Shown piece by piece: positions 8,249-16,330 of a DNA stretch of 33,278 nt. A program made the position numbers and the translations under genes. How positions within the stretch are numbered: the stretch's first letter is position 1; each line of letters begins with the position of its first letter. The notes under the pieces were generated by a model. The model was not told where the DNA came from and made no database searches. It saw only the letters and a list, made by a program, of their open reading frames with translations. The DNA comes from an uncultured Saprospiraceae bacterium (GTDB lineage: Bacteria; Bacteroidota; Bacteroidia; Chitinophagales; Saprospiraceae), in the NCBI GenBank assembly GCA_937872385.1, contig CALMSO010000029.1:1-33278 (forward strand). The letters run 5' to 3'.

Positions 8249-8968
8249 ATGACAGATTTTTCAGAAAACATTGTTAATCAGCGATTTAAAACAATTTACG
8301 AAGAACTGGAAAAACACAATCTAATCAAAGGAAAGTCGGACTTGGCTAACAAGCTGGGCACTTACAACCACGTTATCAACAGTATTCTGAAAGGACAGCG
8401 CAATATCACAGTAGATCAACTGCACAAATTGTTTGAAATATACGGTGTCAATGCTAACTATATTTTTGGCAACAGCGACGAAATGTTTATCGCCGGGCAC
8501 GCTGCTGCCGAGGCCATTCCTACCCGCTCATTGAAAGAACGACAACGGGGTGGCCGCGAAAACATTACCCTCGTGCCGGAGCGCGCTCTGGCAGGCTATG
8601 CCTTGGAGCATCAGGATCGCAGCTTTATGGATGGATTGCAGAAATTTTCTATTCCGGGTTACGACGGCCAGCTCATCGCTTTTGAAATCAGCGGCGATAG
8701 TATGCTGCCTACTATTACCAATGGCGACGTGGTCATTTGCGAACCAATGGAGCGAGGCGAACCCCTGCGCGACAACCAGGTCTATGTCATCGTGACGGAT
8801 GTGGTGGTGGCTAAGCGCGTCCAGCAAATTCGAGATGGGCATACCGTGCGGCAGCTTCGCCTGATTTCGGACAATTCCGCCGTTTACAAACCCTACGATA
8901 CCGATTTGGAAGACATTCGCCAGATGCTCAAAGTGAAGTGTCGGCTTACTTCGCATGCTATTAATTGA
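8249..8968 (+). CDS. LexA-like S24 peptidase-domain transcriptional regulator
   Basis: A 239-aa protein with an N-terminal helix-turn-helix (about 10-75, including SDLANKLGTYNHVINSILKG) and a C-terminal S24/LexA-type self-cleavage domain. The catalytic pair is visible: S151 in GDSMLP and K189 in VVAKR. The 38-residue spacing is close to that of LexA. An Ala-Gly pair (A115-G116 in ALAGY) lies at the expected cleavage position between the two domains, so the protein could inactivate itself. Family knowledge suggests a repressor relieved by DNA damage or another stress. It lies between a divergent cell-wall hydrolase and a downstream helicase with its own candidate promoter. No phage genes are nearby, so it is probably not a prophage repressor. 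Confidence 0.88.
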   Translation: MTDFSENIVNQRFKTIYEELEKHNLIKGKSDLANKLGTYNHVINSILKGQRNITVDQLHKLFEIYGVNANYIFGNSDEMFIAGHAAAEAIPTRSLKERQRGGRENITLVPERALAGYALEHQDRSFMDGLQKFSIPGYDGQLIAFEISGDSMLPTITNGDVVICEPMERGEPLRDNQVYVIVTDVVVAKRVQQIRDGHTVRQLRLISDNSAVYKPYDTDLEDIRQMLKVKCRLTSHAIN

Positions 8969-8994
8969 AAATCAATTAGTTGAATATATATTTT
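8965..8994 (+). promoter_or_regulatory. Candidate promoter of the helicase gene, with a palindrome
   Basis: TTG (8965-8967), 19 nt, then TATATTTT (8987-8994), one mismatch from consensus. The perfect palindrome AATTGA-AAA-TCAATT (8963-8977) covers the -33 element and could be an operator. The S24 stop codon is inside it. An ATG at 8980 lies within this promoter, which argues for the later helicase start at 9130. Confidence 0.5.
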
Positions 8995-9129
8995 TTTATT
9001 TTAAAATCCTACCCGCATCTTCTTCCTATAGAAATGGCGCAATTCTCGCGCATAGTTGAACTGTCTTGCTCAAAATTGGTTTGTCAGAAAAGCCGCAGGC
9101 ACTATTGTCCTGCTCTGATATTACAAACT

Positions 9130-11064
9130 ATGGAAATAAGTGAACAGGGACGTGCCGAGCTGACCCGACTGCTGGAAGTGCTCAAAATTGAAAAACAGGA
9201 AGACTTTGAGCAACATCGCCGGATGGTACTTAATCTGCCTTTGGCCCAACGCCGTGAGAAAGGCTATACCTGGTACCCCGTGCAGGTGGTGGGCAAAGGA
9301 TTTACTATTGGAGATCGGGCTTTCGTGACCGTAGAGCGCGCCTTGCCGCCACCCGCCGAAGGCCATGAGCAAAAAGCCTCCGAGCATCAGTTTCGGGGCG
9401 GTAAAATGGTTAGCCTTTTTAGTTTGCAACCTAATGTGCATCGTCCGGAGTATAGCGGTACGGTCTATTTTGTAGATAAAAACCGGATGAAAATCGTGCT
9501 GAATGCCAAAGACTTGCCGGACTGGCTGGGGCTGGGGCAAGTTGGCGTGAATATTGAATTTGATGAGCGCACTTATGTAGAAATGGAAAAGGCCTTAGTT
9601 CAGGTGTTGAATGCCAAAAAAGGGCGGCTGGCGGAGCTACGGGCCGTTTTGCTGGGGGAGAAGGAGCCGGTTTTTACCGATATGAACCACCCGGTTTCGG
9701 TTGAAGGGCTAAACGACTCGCAAAATGCAGCTGTTAATGAAATGCTCGCGGCGCGCGATGTGGCGGTGGTGCACGGTCCGCCTGGTACGGGCAAAACAAC
9801 AACTTTGGTGCAGGCGGTTAAATTGATTTGCGAAACCGAGCCGACGGTGCTGGTATGTGCGCCCAGCAATACAGCAGCGGATTTGCTCACCGAGCGCCTC
9901 GCCGAGGAAGGGCTGAATGTGGTGCGTATCGGCAATATCTCGCGGGTGGATGAAGCCATCTTGAGTCATACGCTCGAAGTACAATTAGCGCAGCATCCGG
10001 AAAGCAAACACATCAAAAAAGTGAAAGTGCAAGCGGCCGAAGCGCGCCGGCTGGCTCGCAAAAGAGCGGGCCGCGAAGAGCGCAAGCGGTTTTTTCAGGA
10101 AGCGGGCGAACTCTCTGCCTGGGCCAATCAACTCGAAGACCGTCTGATAGAACAGATGCTCGACGGGGCGCAGGTCATCACCTGTACCTTAGTGGGGGCG
10201 GCGCATCCGCTGTTGGAGCGGCGCAAGTTTCGCACGGTAGTAATTGACGAAGCAGCTCAGGCCCTCGAACCGGCTACCTGGATTCCAATTACCAAAGCAT
10301 CCAGATTAGTGCTGACTGGCGATCCTTTTCAACTGCCGCCAACGGTCAAGTCCATCGAAGCGCAGCGCCAAGGGCTGGCGGTCACGCTGATTGAGAAATG
10401 CCTTCAGCGCATCGGGCGTACCAGCCTGCTGCGGGTGCAGTATCGGATGCACGAGTTGATAATGGGTTTTTCCAACCAGGTTTTTTATAACAATGCCCTG
10501 CAAGCCGATGCCAGCGTGCGCGACCATCGCTTGCCCATTCCTAACAATAATCAGCCGCTGATTTTTATTGATACGGCCGGTTGTGGATTTGAGGAAAAAG
10601 TGCAGGAATTATACCAAAGCCGCTACAATCCAGAGGAATTTCTGATCGTGTGTGAGCATTTGTACCAGATGGCGACCCAGTTCGCAGAAGCTGCTTTTCC
10701 TTCGGTGGCCATCATCTCGCCTTACAGGGAGCAGGTGCAATGGATGCAAAGCGTGGTAGCGGAAGATGCACAATTAGCAGGTTTGCCATTGACAATCAAT
10801 ACGATAGATGGATTTCAAGGGCAGGAGCGCGATGTCGTTTACCTATCTTTGGTGCGCTCGAATGCCAAAAATGAAATTGGTTTTTTGAGTGACTACCGGC
10901 GGATGAATGTAGCGATGACCAGAGCGCGCAAGCAACTGATAGTCGTGGGCGATAGTGGCACGATTGGCGGGTATCGTTTTTATGAAGATTTTCTGAATTA
11001 TTGCGAACAGCACGGCGATTATCAGTCAGCGTGGTTGTATATGAAGGGGGAAAAAGGTGCGTAA
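9130..11064 (+). CDS. Superfamily 1 DNA/RNA helicase (IGHMBP2/Upf1-like)
   Basis: The start at 9130 (MEISEQGRAEL) gives 644 aa. The in-frame extension to 8980 is unconserved-looking and overlaps a promoter. The N-terminal ~200 residues form the beta-barrel/stalk region typical of Upf1-like helicases. Motif I is GPPGTGKT (216-223), motif Ia VLVCAPSNTAADLL, motif II VVIDEAAQA with D373-E374, motif III LTGDPFQLPPT, motif IV VQYRMHE, motif V TIDGFQGQERDVVYLS and motif VI RRMNVAMTRAR. All are intact, so an active ATP-dependent 5'-3' helicase on DNA or RNA is expected. It follows the LexA-like regulator by 161 bp, which hints at stress-linked expression. A bidirectional terminator follows at 11143-11179. 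Confidence 0.92.
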   Translation: MEISEQGRAELTRLLEVLKIEKQEDFEQHRRMVLNLPLAQRREKGYTWYPVQVVGKGFTIGDRAFVTVERALPPPAEGHEQKASEHQFRGGKMVSLFSLQPNVHRPEYSGTVYFVDKNRMKIVLNAKDLPDWLGLGQVGVNIEFDERTYVEMEKALVQVLNAKKGRLAELRAVLLGEKEPVFTDMNHPVSVEGLNDSQNAAVNEMLAARDVAVVHGPPGTGKTTTLVQAVKLICETEPTVLVCAPSNTAADLLTERLAEEGLNVVRIGNISRVDEAILSHTLEVQLAQHPESKHIKKVKVQAAEARRLARKRAGREERKRFFQEAGELSAWANQLEDRLIEQMLDGAQVITCTLVGAAHPLLERRKFRTVVIDEAAQALEPATWIPITKASRLVLTGDPFQLPPTVKSIEAQRQGLAVTLIEKCLQRIGRTSLLRVQYRMHELIMGFSNQVFYNNALQADASVRDHRLPIPNNNQPLIFIDTAGCGFEEKVQELYQSRYNPEEFLIVCEHLYQMATQFAEAAFPSVAIISPYREQVQWMQSVVAEDAQLAGLPLTINTIDGFQGQERDVVYLSLVRSNAKNEIGFLSDYRRMNVAMTRARKQLIVVGDSGTIGGYRFYEDFLNYCEQHGDYQSAWLYMKGEKGA

Positions 11065-11070
11065 TACCAT

Positions 11071-11101
11071 TTACGATTTGCGAAGTCCGATTCACGATTT
11101 A
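11071..11101. repeat. Short direct repeat with 21-nt period after the helicase gene
   Basis: ACGATTT occurs at 11073-11079 and 11094-11100, 21 nt apart, and a related CGAAGTCCGATT word lies between. I recall similar TACGATTT-like word repeats between genes in other Bacteroidota. No coding function is apparent. Confidence 0.4.
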
Positions 11102-11142
11102 TGTATGCCAAAAATAGATTGAACGCTCATCGGTTCTATACA

Positions 11143-11179
11143 AAAAAGCCTGTATCTCCTTTAGAAATACAGGCTTTTT
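11143..11179. terminator. Bidirectional intrinsic terminator between helicase and gldN
   Basis: A perfect 13-bp stem, AAAAAGCCTGTAT (11143-11155) with ATACAGGCTTTTT (11167-11179), encloses an 11-nt loop. The A-run on one side and T-run on the other give a U-tract in both directions, serving the convergent helicase (+) and gldN (-) genes. Confidence 0.85.
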
Positions 11180-11222
11180 CAGCGGATTGCTAAAAAGCAG
11201 GCAGCATTTTGCCTTTAGAATC

Positions 11223-12098
11223 TTAGTAAGACCAGAGGTCGTGTTCGAGGTTGAAAATCTCCTGCTTGATTTTTTCACCTTCCAGCAAAACGTCCACACC
11301 AGAGAGGTAGTCTTGCAAGCGCCGATCGAATACGTTAGAACCTTTCCAGATGTAGCTGGAAAAGAAGCGCATTTCGAAGATATCGTCCCACGAGAGCGGG
11401 CTAGCATCATTGCCACCAATATTATATACGCGCTCTTTGGCGAGGATTTTCCGTGCTTCCGGATAATACACCCAGAACATCGGCTGCTCGTAGAGGAAAT
11501 TGCCGTTTTCGTCCTTCACGTCGCGCAGCGGCGCAATGCCGAGAATGCGCACCTGAAGGGTAGAAACTTCCTTATCGAAAAACCAGACTTCCTTCACCCG
11601 AAAGCGCTTGATGTCTTCGTAGTTGATTTCATTGATAGCAATTTTCATCTTTTCCTCGTAGGTCTCCGGGTCGAATATAAGCACCGTATCAATCGAGGCA
11701 CCCTGCGCTGCTACCTCTTCTTGGGTGAGCGGCTGAGTGAATTTGTCGTCTTCGGCACTATATACCGTGATTTCACCGGATTTGGCAGCTTCCATCATAA
11801 TTTGCGAAAGCGGACGGGGCGGATAAGCGAACGGCAGGTTCATTTTTTCACGTACATCAATGACCCGCCACACACGGCGCTCCCAGAAGATATCGGCTTC
11901 ACGCACCGGATCATAATCCAGCACGCGCTTCTGGAAAGTGGTGCGCGCAGGTACAATATCGTCCACCGGTGTTTTTCTTTGATTCAACGGCTCACCGGAT
12001 TCCGTCATAATAATTTCGTCGGGGCGTTGGGCAGCAGCCGGGGCCACTAAGCAGAGCACCAGCACGACGAAGCTGACAAGTTTCATGATTTCCTTCAT
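11223..12098 (-). CDS. gldN: Gliding motility / T9SS protein GldN (PorN)
   Basis: A 291-aa protein with a Sec signal peptide (MKEIMKLVSFVVLVLCLVAPAAAQ). An alternative start four residues in gives the same peptide. The mature sequence shows GldN features such as IFWERRVWRVIDVREKMNLPF, then YSAEDDKFTQPLT, and the conserved WVYYPEARKILAKERVYN with SWDDIFEMRFFSSYI near the end. GldN forms a periplasmic ring complex with the lipoprotein GldK below the outer membrane and is needed for type IX secretion. It is the last gene of the porP-gldKLMN run. A 238-bp gap from gldM with a candidate promoter suggests it may also be transcribed separately. Confidence 0.93.
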   Translation of the reverse strand: MKEIMKLVSFVVLVLCLVAPAAAQRPDEIIMTESGEPLNQRKTPVDDIVPARTTFQKRVLDYDPVREADIFWERRVWRVIDVREKMNLPFAYPPRPLSQIMMEAAKSGEITVYSAEDDKFTQPLTQEEVAAQGASIDTVLIFDPETYEEKMKIAINEINYEDIKRFRVKEVWFFDKEVSTLQVRILGIAPLRDVKDENGNFLYEQPMFWVYYPEARKILAKERVYNIGGNDASPLSWDDIFEMRFFSSYIWKGSNVFDRRLQDYLSGVDVLLEGEKIKQEIFNLEHDLWSY

Positions 12099-12116
12099 TG
12101 GTCAATTTTTTAAGAC

Positions 12117-12150
12117 ATTAGACTTGAGACAATAGATATTAGACTTGAGA
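12117..12150. repeat. 13-nt direct repeat with 21-nt period in the gldM-gldN gap
   Basis: ATTAGACTTGAGA occurs at 12117-12129 and 12138-12150, 21 nt apart. The word between them (CAATAGAT) is related in composition. It lies in the gldN leader, downstream of the candidate promoter at 12205-12236. Function is unknown. Confidence 0.6.
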
Positions 12151-12204
12151 TTTACACCATGTACAAATTGGCAAAATTTTCAAAACAGGTTTTGCTACTT
12201 TTCG

Positions 12205-12236
12205 CAAAAATAACTCCTGCCATGCGCAAAATACAA
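12205..12236 (-). promoter_or_regulatory. Candidate internal promoter for gldN
   Basis: On the minus strand, TTG (12234-12236), 21 nt, then TATTTTTG (12205-12212), a full -7 match with a spacer 2 nt longer than optimal. It lies about 107 nt upstream of the gldN ATG. Confidence 0.4.
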
Positions 12237-12336
12237 CTCGAAATCCGGCATCCACAGTCTGTAAAGAATAATAGCGCATAAAGTTAACGGATTAACCCCA
12301 TACGCTATTACACCTTAACAGAAATTATTTGCAGAA

Positions 12337-13914
12337 TTATCTGATATCGAACACCATCGTGCCAATATCCCGACCGGCACTGTCGCCAGGGCAACGCGCC
12401 TTGATATTTCTGAAGTAATAGGTATCGCCCGGTTTGGCTCTATCTGCCAAGCGGCGCGAACGTTCGTTGAAGCGTGCGCCGGGGTTGGAAGAATCCACAG
12501 CATCTTCGCGCTTGGCGATATACACCAAGTCATAGCCCTGAATATCGCAGCGCGCATCGAAATCGAAGTTTTCCAACAGCGCAATTAGCCCTTCTTGTGC
12601 TTTGAACTCACCATTGCCCATACTGCCGCCGGAGCTTCTGCCGAGGCGTGGTACGGGGTCGGGGATACGCTTCACGCGGAAAGAAAACGTAGTGGGAGTC
12701 AGTCCGCCACCCGAAACTGTAATTTTGGCTTCACCCGGCTGCGAAACGGTCACGTTGTACTTGCCGGTGCTGGATGCACGCATATTGATGCCACCGCCAC
12801 TGGCGCTTACGCGCAAATCATTGGACGAAACGCCTGCTGCCGCTACCGACACCGGGTTGTCCACACCGATGTACAGTACGTTCATTTTGTCAGCAGCAAC
12901 CGTTACTGAGCGGCGACCTACTTCGTATTCAAATTCTTTGGAATATGTTTCTATCTTGCCGGTAGTCGGGTTGGTCAGCGTGATGTCCACTTTGTATTTC
13001 TGAATACCTGGAGTGTTGGGCCGGGCACTGAAAGTAGCAATACCGTCGTCCACCTTGAGCGAGCTGCCGTTCACTTTCACCACCATGTTATCATACACCG
13101 AGCGGCTGGAAGCACCGATGGTAATATCGGCTTTGTACTCGTCGCCAGCGATGATGTAGCTCTTGGGAGCAGAAGCAATCGGAATGAAGTTATCTACCTT
13201 GAAAGTTTCCGCGCCCACCTGCTTCACCAAGTAGTTTATAACAGCGGCTTCCGAGCTTTTCATATCATTCTGAAACTTGCGGAAGATGGGAAAAACCGAA
13301 GCAAGCGGCATCTGGTTGAAGGTAAAATACGACCAGCTCGGCTTTTTGCTGCGCTCCCAGTCATCGCTGATCCCCAAGGTGATACTTTTTTCCAACTCGG
13401 CGATGGATTCATCGTTGATAGCAGTGCCTTCCATGCCTTTCAAATTATTGATAATGGTCAGAATTTCTTGGCGCGTATTCAGAATGCGCTCCTTGATTTC
13501 CTCCCCTTTACCTTTGTTTACCAGCAGGTTGGTGGTTACATCCTTATTTTTATAACCTTTCGGATGCCCCGGATGCTTGGCGTCGGTTTCAGGATAGTAT
13601 CCGCCCGACATATCCACCATTTCCTCGCGGATTTCGCCGATGTAGCTGTTGAACTCCCTTGAAATTTGTTGAACCCGCTTGGCAGCATCCACCAATTTGC
13701 TGTATTTTTCTTTATCCTGCTCGGCATTTTTTTCCAGAGCAGTCATAGCGAATGCGTTGGATTCGTCAATTACAGAGTTTGAACCCTCGATCCCCCTGTC
13801 AATCAGGAAGAAGGCATTGATGATTTCGGCAGATACATTCAGCGCCAACATGGCGGTTAGTACCAGATACATCAGGTTGATCATCAACTGCCGTGGTTCC
13901 TTTGGAATAGCCAT
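12337..13914 (-). CDS. gldM: Gliding motility / T9SS inner-membrane motor protein GldM (PorM)
   Basis: A 525-aa protein. The N-terminus MAIPKEPRQLMINLMYLVLTA is the GldM hallmark and continues into a single membrane helix (about 12-36). A long periplasmic part follows: a helical region (about 40-220), then beta domains with IASAPKSYIIAGDEYKADITIGA (near 240-265), GVDNPVSVAAAGV (near 350) and a C-terminal domain ending GTMVFDIR. By homology, GldL and GldM form the proton-driven rotary motor, and the GldM periplasmic arm transmits torque to GldK/GldN. It lies 96 bp downstream of gldL. The length fits the family. Confidence 0.95.
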   Translation of the reverse strand: MAIPKEPRQLMINLMYLVLTAMLALNVSAEIINAFFLIDRGIEGSNSVIDESNAFAMTALEKNAEQDKEKYSKLVDAAKRVQQISREFNSYIGEIREEMVDMSGGYYPETDAKHPGHPKGYKNKDVTTNLLVNKGKGEEIKERILNTRQEILTIINNLKGMEGTAINDESIAELEKSITLGISDDWERSKKPSWSYFTFNQMPLASVFPIFRKFQNDMKSSEAAVINYLVKQVGAETFKVDNFIPIASAPKSYIIAGDEYKADITIGASSRSVYDNMVVKVNGSSLKVDDGIATFSARPNTPGIQKYKVDITLTNPTTGKIETYSKEFEYEVGRRSVTVAADKMNVLYIGVDNPVSVAAAGVSSNDLRVSASGGGINMRASSTGKYNVTVSQPGEAKITVSGGGLTPTTFSFRVKRIPDPVPRLGRSSGGSMGNGEFKAQEGLIALLENFDFDARCDIQGYDLVYIAKREDAVDSSNPGARFNERSRRLADRAKPGDTYYFRNIKARCPGDSAGRDIGTMVFDIR

Positions 13915-14010
13915 AATGGTTTCTCTTTTTTAATGAAAGAATACTGGAGTAATTGCTTGTACGTTGTGAAAAACCACGATTTCAGCAGCAATTTTCCATC
14001 AAGTTATTGG

Positions 14011-14628
14011 TTATTGTCTGCCAATGCTGGCCATTGCAGAGATGACGTTGCCATACACGTTGTTCAGCGCACTGTAGGTATTGTTCAGGTTGCCGAGGTT
14101 GCGGTTCAGTGCGTTGAGTTGGTCTTTATAGACTTTGGTGTCTTCGAGCGAGTCACTCAGGTCGGCCATAGCTTCATTCAGCTTGGCGTAGAAATTGCTC
14201 ATGGATTTGATCTGGTCGCTGGTGCCTGAGAAGTCCACTTCCTGTAGGGCTTTGAGCGAAGACATGCTGCGCGACATATTTTGCAGTTCTACGAGCATCC
14301 CACCCAACTGGCGCTCTACCACCTCGCCGTTCAGAGCTGGCATTTGCGGGGCGCTGGCACCCATCGGAGCCGCTGTAATCGGGGCAATCGGGGCATTGTA
14401 ATCATCCAAACCTGGATACAGCTTGTGCCAGTAGTAGTCGGGTTCTGGGCCGATAAGACCTAAGAAAAGGAAAATAAACGCTTCGATACCCATACCGAGG
14501 ATGAGCATTTCGCTGGCGAACTCCCAGCTTTCAATTTTGAACAGAGCGCCTGCCAGTACCAATGCAGCACCCACGCCAATCAGAAGGTTTTTTAAGTACT
14601 TGAAGCCTTTGGTTTTTACGAAACTCAT
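14011..14628 (-). CDS. gldL: Gliding motility / T9SS inner-membrane motor protein GldL (PorL)
   Basis: The start at 14628 (MSFVKTKGFKYLKNLL) gives 205 aa. The in-frame extension to 14838 crosses a terminator-like hairpin and is unlike GldL. Two membrane helices are clear (about 13-32 and 40-60). GALFKIESWEF joins them and GIEAFIFLFLG holds E49, at the position of the conserved membrane glutamate expected to carry protons. Compared with the Flavobacterium sequence as I remember it, the histidine after the conserved FKI is a serine here (S34), which should be checked. The cytoplasmic tail contains FLGLIGPEPDYYWHKLYPGLDD and then coiled-coil segments. It sits 234 bp after gldK and before gldM. 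Confidence 0.93.
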   Translation of the reverse strand: MSFVKTKGFKYLKNLLIGVGAALVLAGALFKIESWEFASEMLILGMGIEAFIFLFLGLIGPEPDYYWHKLYPGLDDYNAPIAPITAAPMGASAPQMPALNGEVVERQLGGMLVELQNMSRSMSSLKALQEVDFSGTSDQIKSMSNFYAKLNEAMADLSDSLEDTKVYKDQLNALNRNLGNLNNTYSALNNVYGNVISAMASIGRQ

Positions 14629-14798
14629 TTTGCAATGCTTTTTACGTTTAGAAAATCGAATTTGATGAAACGATTGGATCCGAAAATCACCTTTATAATG
14701 CGGTATTTGAAAAAAGTTACAAATTGTCGGAAAAATATTCCCGCTTTTGCGTTCTCGAATTTGGCTTGAAAGAGTGCTTTTGACACGGCTGCTGCCAC

Positions 14799-14840
14799 AA
14801 AAAAATATGGATATTGCAACGTCGGGTGCAATATCCATAT
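14799..14840 (-). terminator. Terminator-like hairpin between gldK and gldL
   Basis: A perfect 14-bp stem (14805-14818 with 14827-14840, core GGATATTGCA/TGCAATATCC) encloses an 8-nt loop. On the minus strand it is followed directly by a run of T (complement of A 14799-14804). It starts 22 nt after the gldK stop, so it should end or attenuate transcripts leaving gldK. Confidence 0.75.
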
Positions 14841-14861
14841 TGTGGTTGCTATAGAGATTTT

Positions 14862-16106
14862 TTAAAAGTCATTGATAGAACGTCCTAAGAACGTCAGCAC
14901 GCAGCGGAAACCAACGTACGATTTGGTCGTATCTTGATATTCGTAGGCGCGCGTACCGGTTTGGATGAAGTGCATGACGTCTTTCCAGCTACCACCGCGA
15001 ATCACCTTGCGCTTGTAAGCTTCAGGATCATCATCCTGCGCATCGTAGCGGATGTCGGGGTTCAGGTCGTGGATAAACGAATAGGCATTTTCATAATAAG
15101 CCGTGATGGTCCACTCAGCCACATTGCCTGCCATATTATATAAGCCATAATCATTCGGGAAGTAGGCATCGGCTTTGACGGTGTACTGACCGCCGTCTTC
15201 GGGATAGTTGCCGCGGCCAGGCTTGAAGTTAGCCAACAAACAACCTTTTGCATTGCGCACATAATAACCCCCCCATGGATAAGGGGCCATATCGTGCCCG
15301 CCGCGAGCGGCGTATTCCCATTCAAACTCAGTGGGCAGACGGAAGTTCTCCGTATTGATACCATCGCCGCGCTGTTTCTGGTAGGTGTCCCAGAGTTTGG
15401 TACGCCAGTAGCAGAAAGCATTAGCCATGTGCCAGTCCACACCTACCACTGGATAGTCGTCGAATGCAGGATGCCAGAAGTAGTTGCGTGTGAACGGCTC
15501 GTTGTAGGAATAGGCAAAGTCGCGTATCCATACTAATGTATCCGGATAGATGTTTACCTTTTTGCGCTTGATGAAAGAATTGCGCGGCGAGCGGCCTTTG
15601 TCGTGGGCGGCTTTTTGCCAGTCGTACCACTCATAATCATAGACCATTTTGCTCACGTCCAGCTCTTTTTTGCCAGCAAAGCGGTCATCGCCCTGGTAGA
15701 AAAGGTCTTGCAGCGCCTCATCCTGCCAGTCAATTTTGTAATCCCAGTCAATTCTTTCGTCGCCCGTTTCTTCATCTTCAATGAAGTGGTCGAGATAGAC
15801 GTGGGCCAGCGAGTCACGCACCCAATATACAAACTGGCGGTACTCGTTGTTGGTGATTTCGGTATCATCCATATAAAAACCCTGGATGGATACTGCCTTA
15901 GGGCGCTGCACGAACGTGTTGCTCACGTCCTGCTCGCTCGGGCCGATGTGTAGGGTTCCGGAGGGAATGTACACCATACCATAAGGATTGATACCTTTCC
16001 AGGTGGGGCGTTTCTGAACGCCAATCAATTGTCCTGTTTCGCGGCTGCCACAGGAAGAGAGCGCCAGCACTAAAAATGCCAGCGAGAGTTTGAGTAGATT
16101 TTTCAT
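14862..16106 (-). CDS. gldK: Gliding motility / T9SS lipoprotein GldK (PorK)
   Basis: The start at 16106 gives 414 aa beginning with a lipoprotein signal peptide (MKNLLKLSLAFLVLALSSCGS, lipobox LSSC with the Cys near residue 19). The upstream in-frame extension to 16229 lacks this logic. The mature protein is an FGE-sulfatase-like domain: YIPSGTLHIGPSEQDV, FYMDDTEITNNEYRQFV, PVVGVDWHMANAFCYWRT, RLPTEFEWEYAARGG, YNMAGNVAEWT and VIRGGSWKD through YVGFRCVL. GldK proteins use this fold structurally, not as enzymes. As an outer-membrane lipoprotein it forms the periplasmic ring with GldN. It is followed by a terminator-like hairpin before gldL, which is unusual for genes whose products work in one complex. 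Confidence 0.95.
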   Translation of the reverse strand: MKNLLKLSLAFLVLALSSCGSRETGQLIGVQKRPTWKGINPYGMVYIPSGTLHIGPSEQDVSNTFVQRPKAVSIQGFYMDDTEITNNEYRQFVYWVRDSLAHVYLDHFIEDEETGDERIDWDYKIDWQDEALQDLFYQGDDRFAGKKELDVSKMVYDYEWYDWQKAAHDKGRSPRNSFIKRKKVNIYPDTLVWIRDFAYSYNEPFTRNYFWHPAFDDYPVVGVDWHMANAFCYWRTKLWDTYQKQRGDGINTENFRLPTEFEWEYAARGGHDMAPYPWGGYYVRNAKGCLLANFKPGRGNYPEDGGQYTVKADAYFPNDYGLYNMAGNVAEWTITAYYENAYSFIHDLNPDIRYDAQDDDPEAYKRKVIRGGSWKDVMHFIQTGTRAYEYQDTTKSYVGFRCVLTFLGRSINDF

Positions 16107-16330
16107 ATGAACACCCAAGTTTTCCTTCAGATTTAGAGTAAAAATCTTTAAAAACGAACGTAAATATAGATGGTTTGCTAATATTATCAAACTAAAATAC
16201 GCATCCGTAACAAGAAAAATTGCGAACAAGCACCTGAAAGTAAATGCCGCCTAATTTGTCTGGTATTTCCAACGCAGGCTTTTGGCGCTTTAGTATTGGC
16301 AGCAAAAAAATTAATTTGTTCGGCTGCGCT

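Noticed and set aside
8249..8968. S24 regulator as a prophage repressor
   Set aside because: No integrase, structural or lysis genes are nearby; the adjacent glucosaminidase is membrane-anchored and of cellular type.
11187..12050. 287-aa plus-strand reading frame opposite gldN
   Set aside because: It is the antisense shadow of gldN, which has signal peptide, family motifs and synteny.
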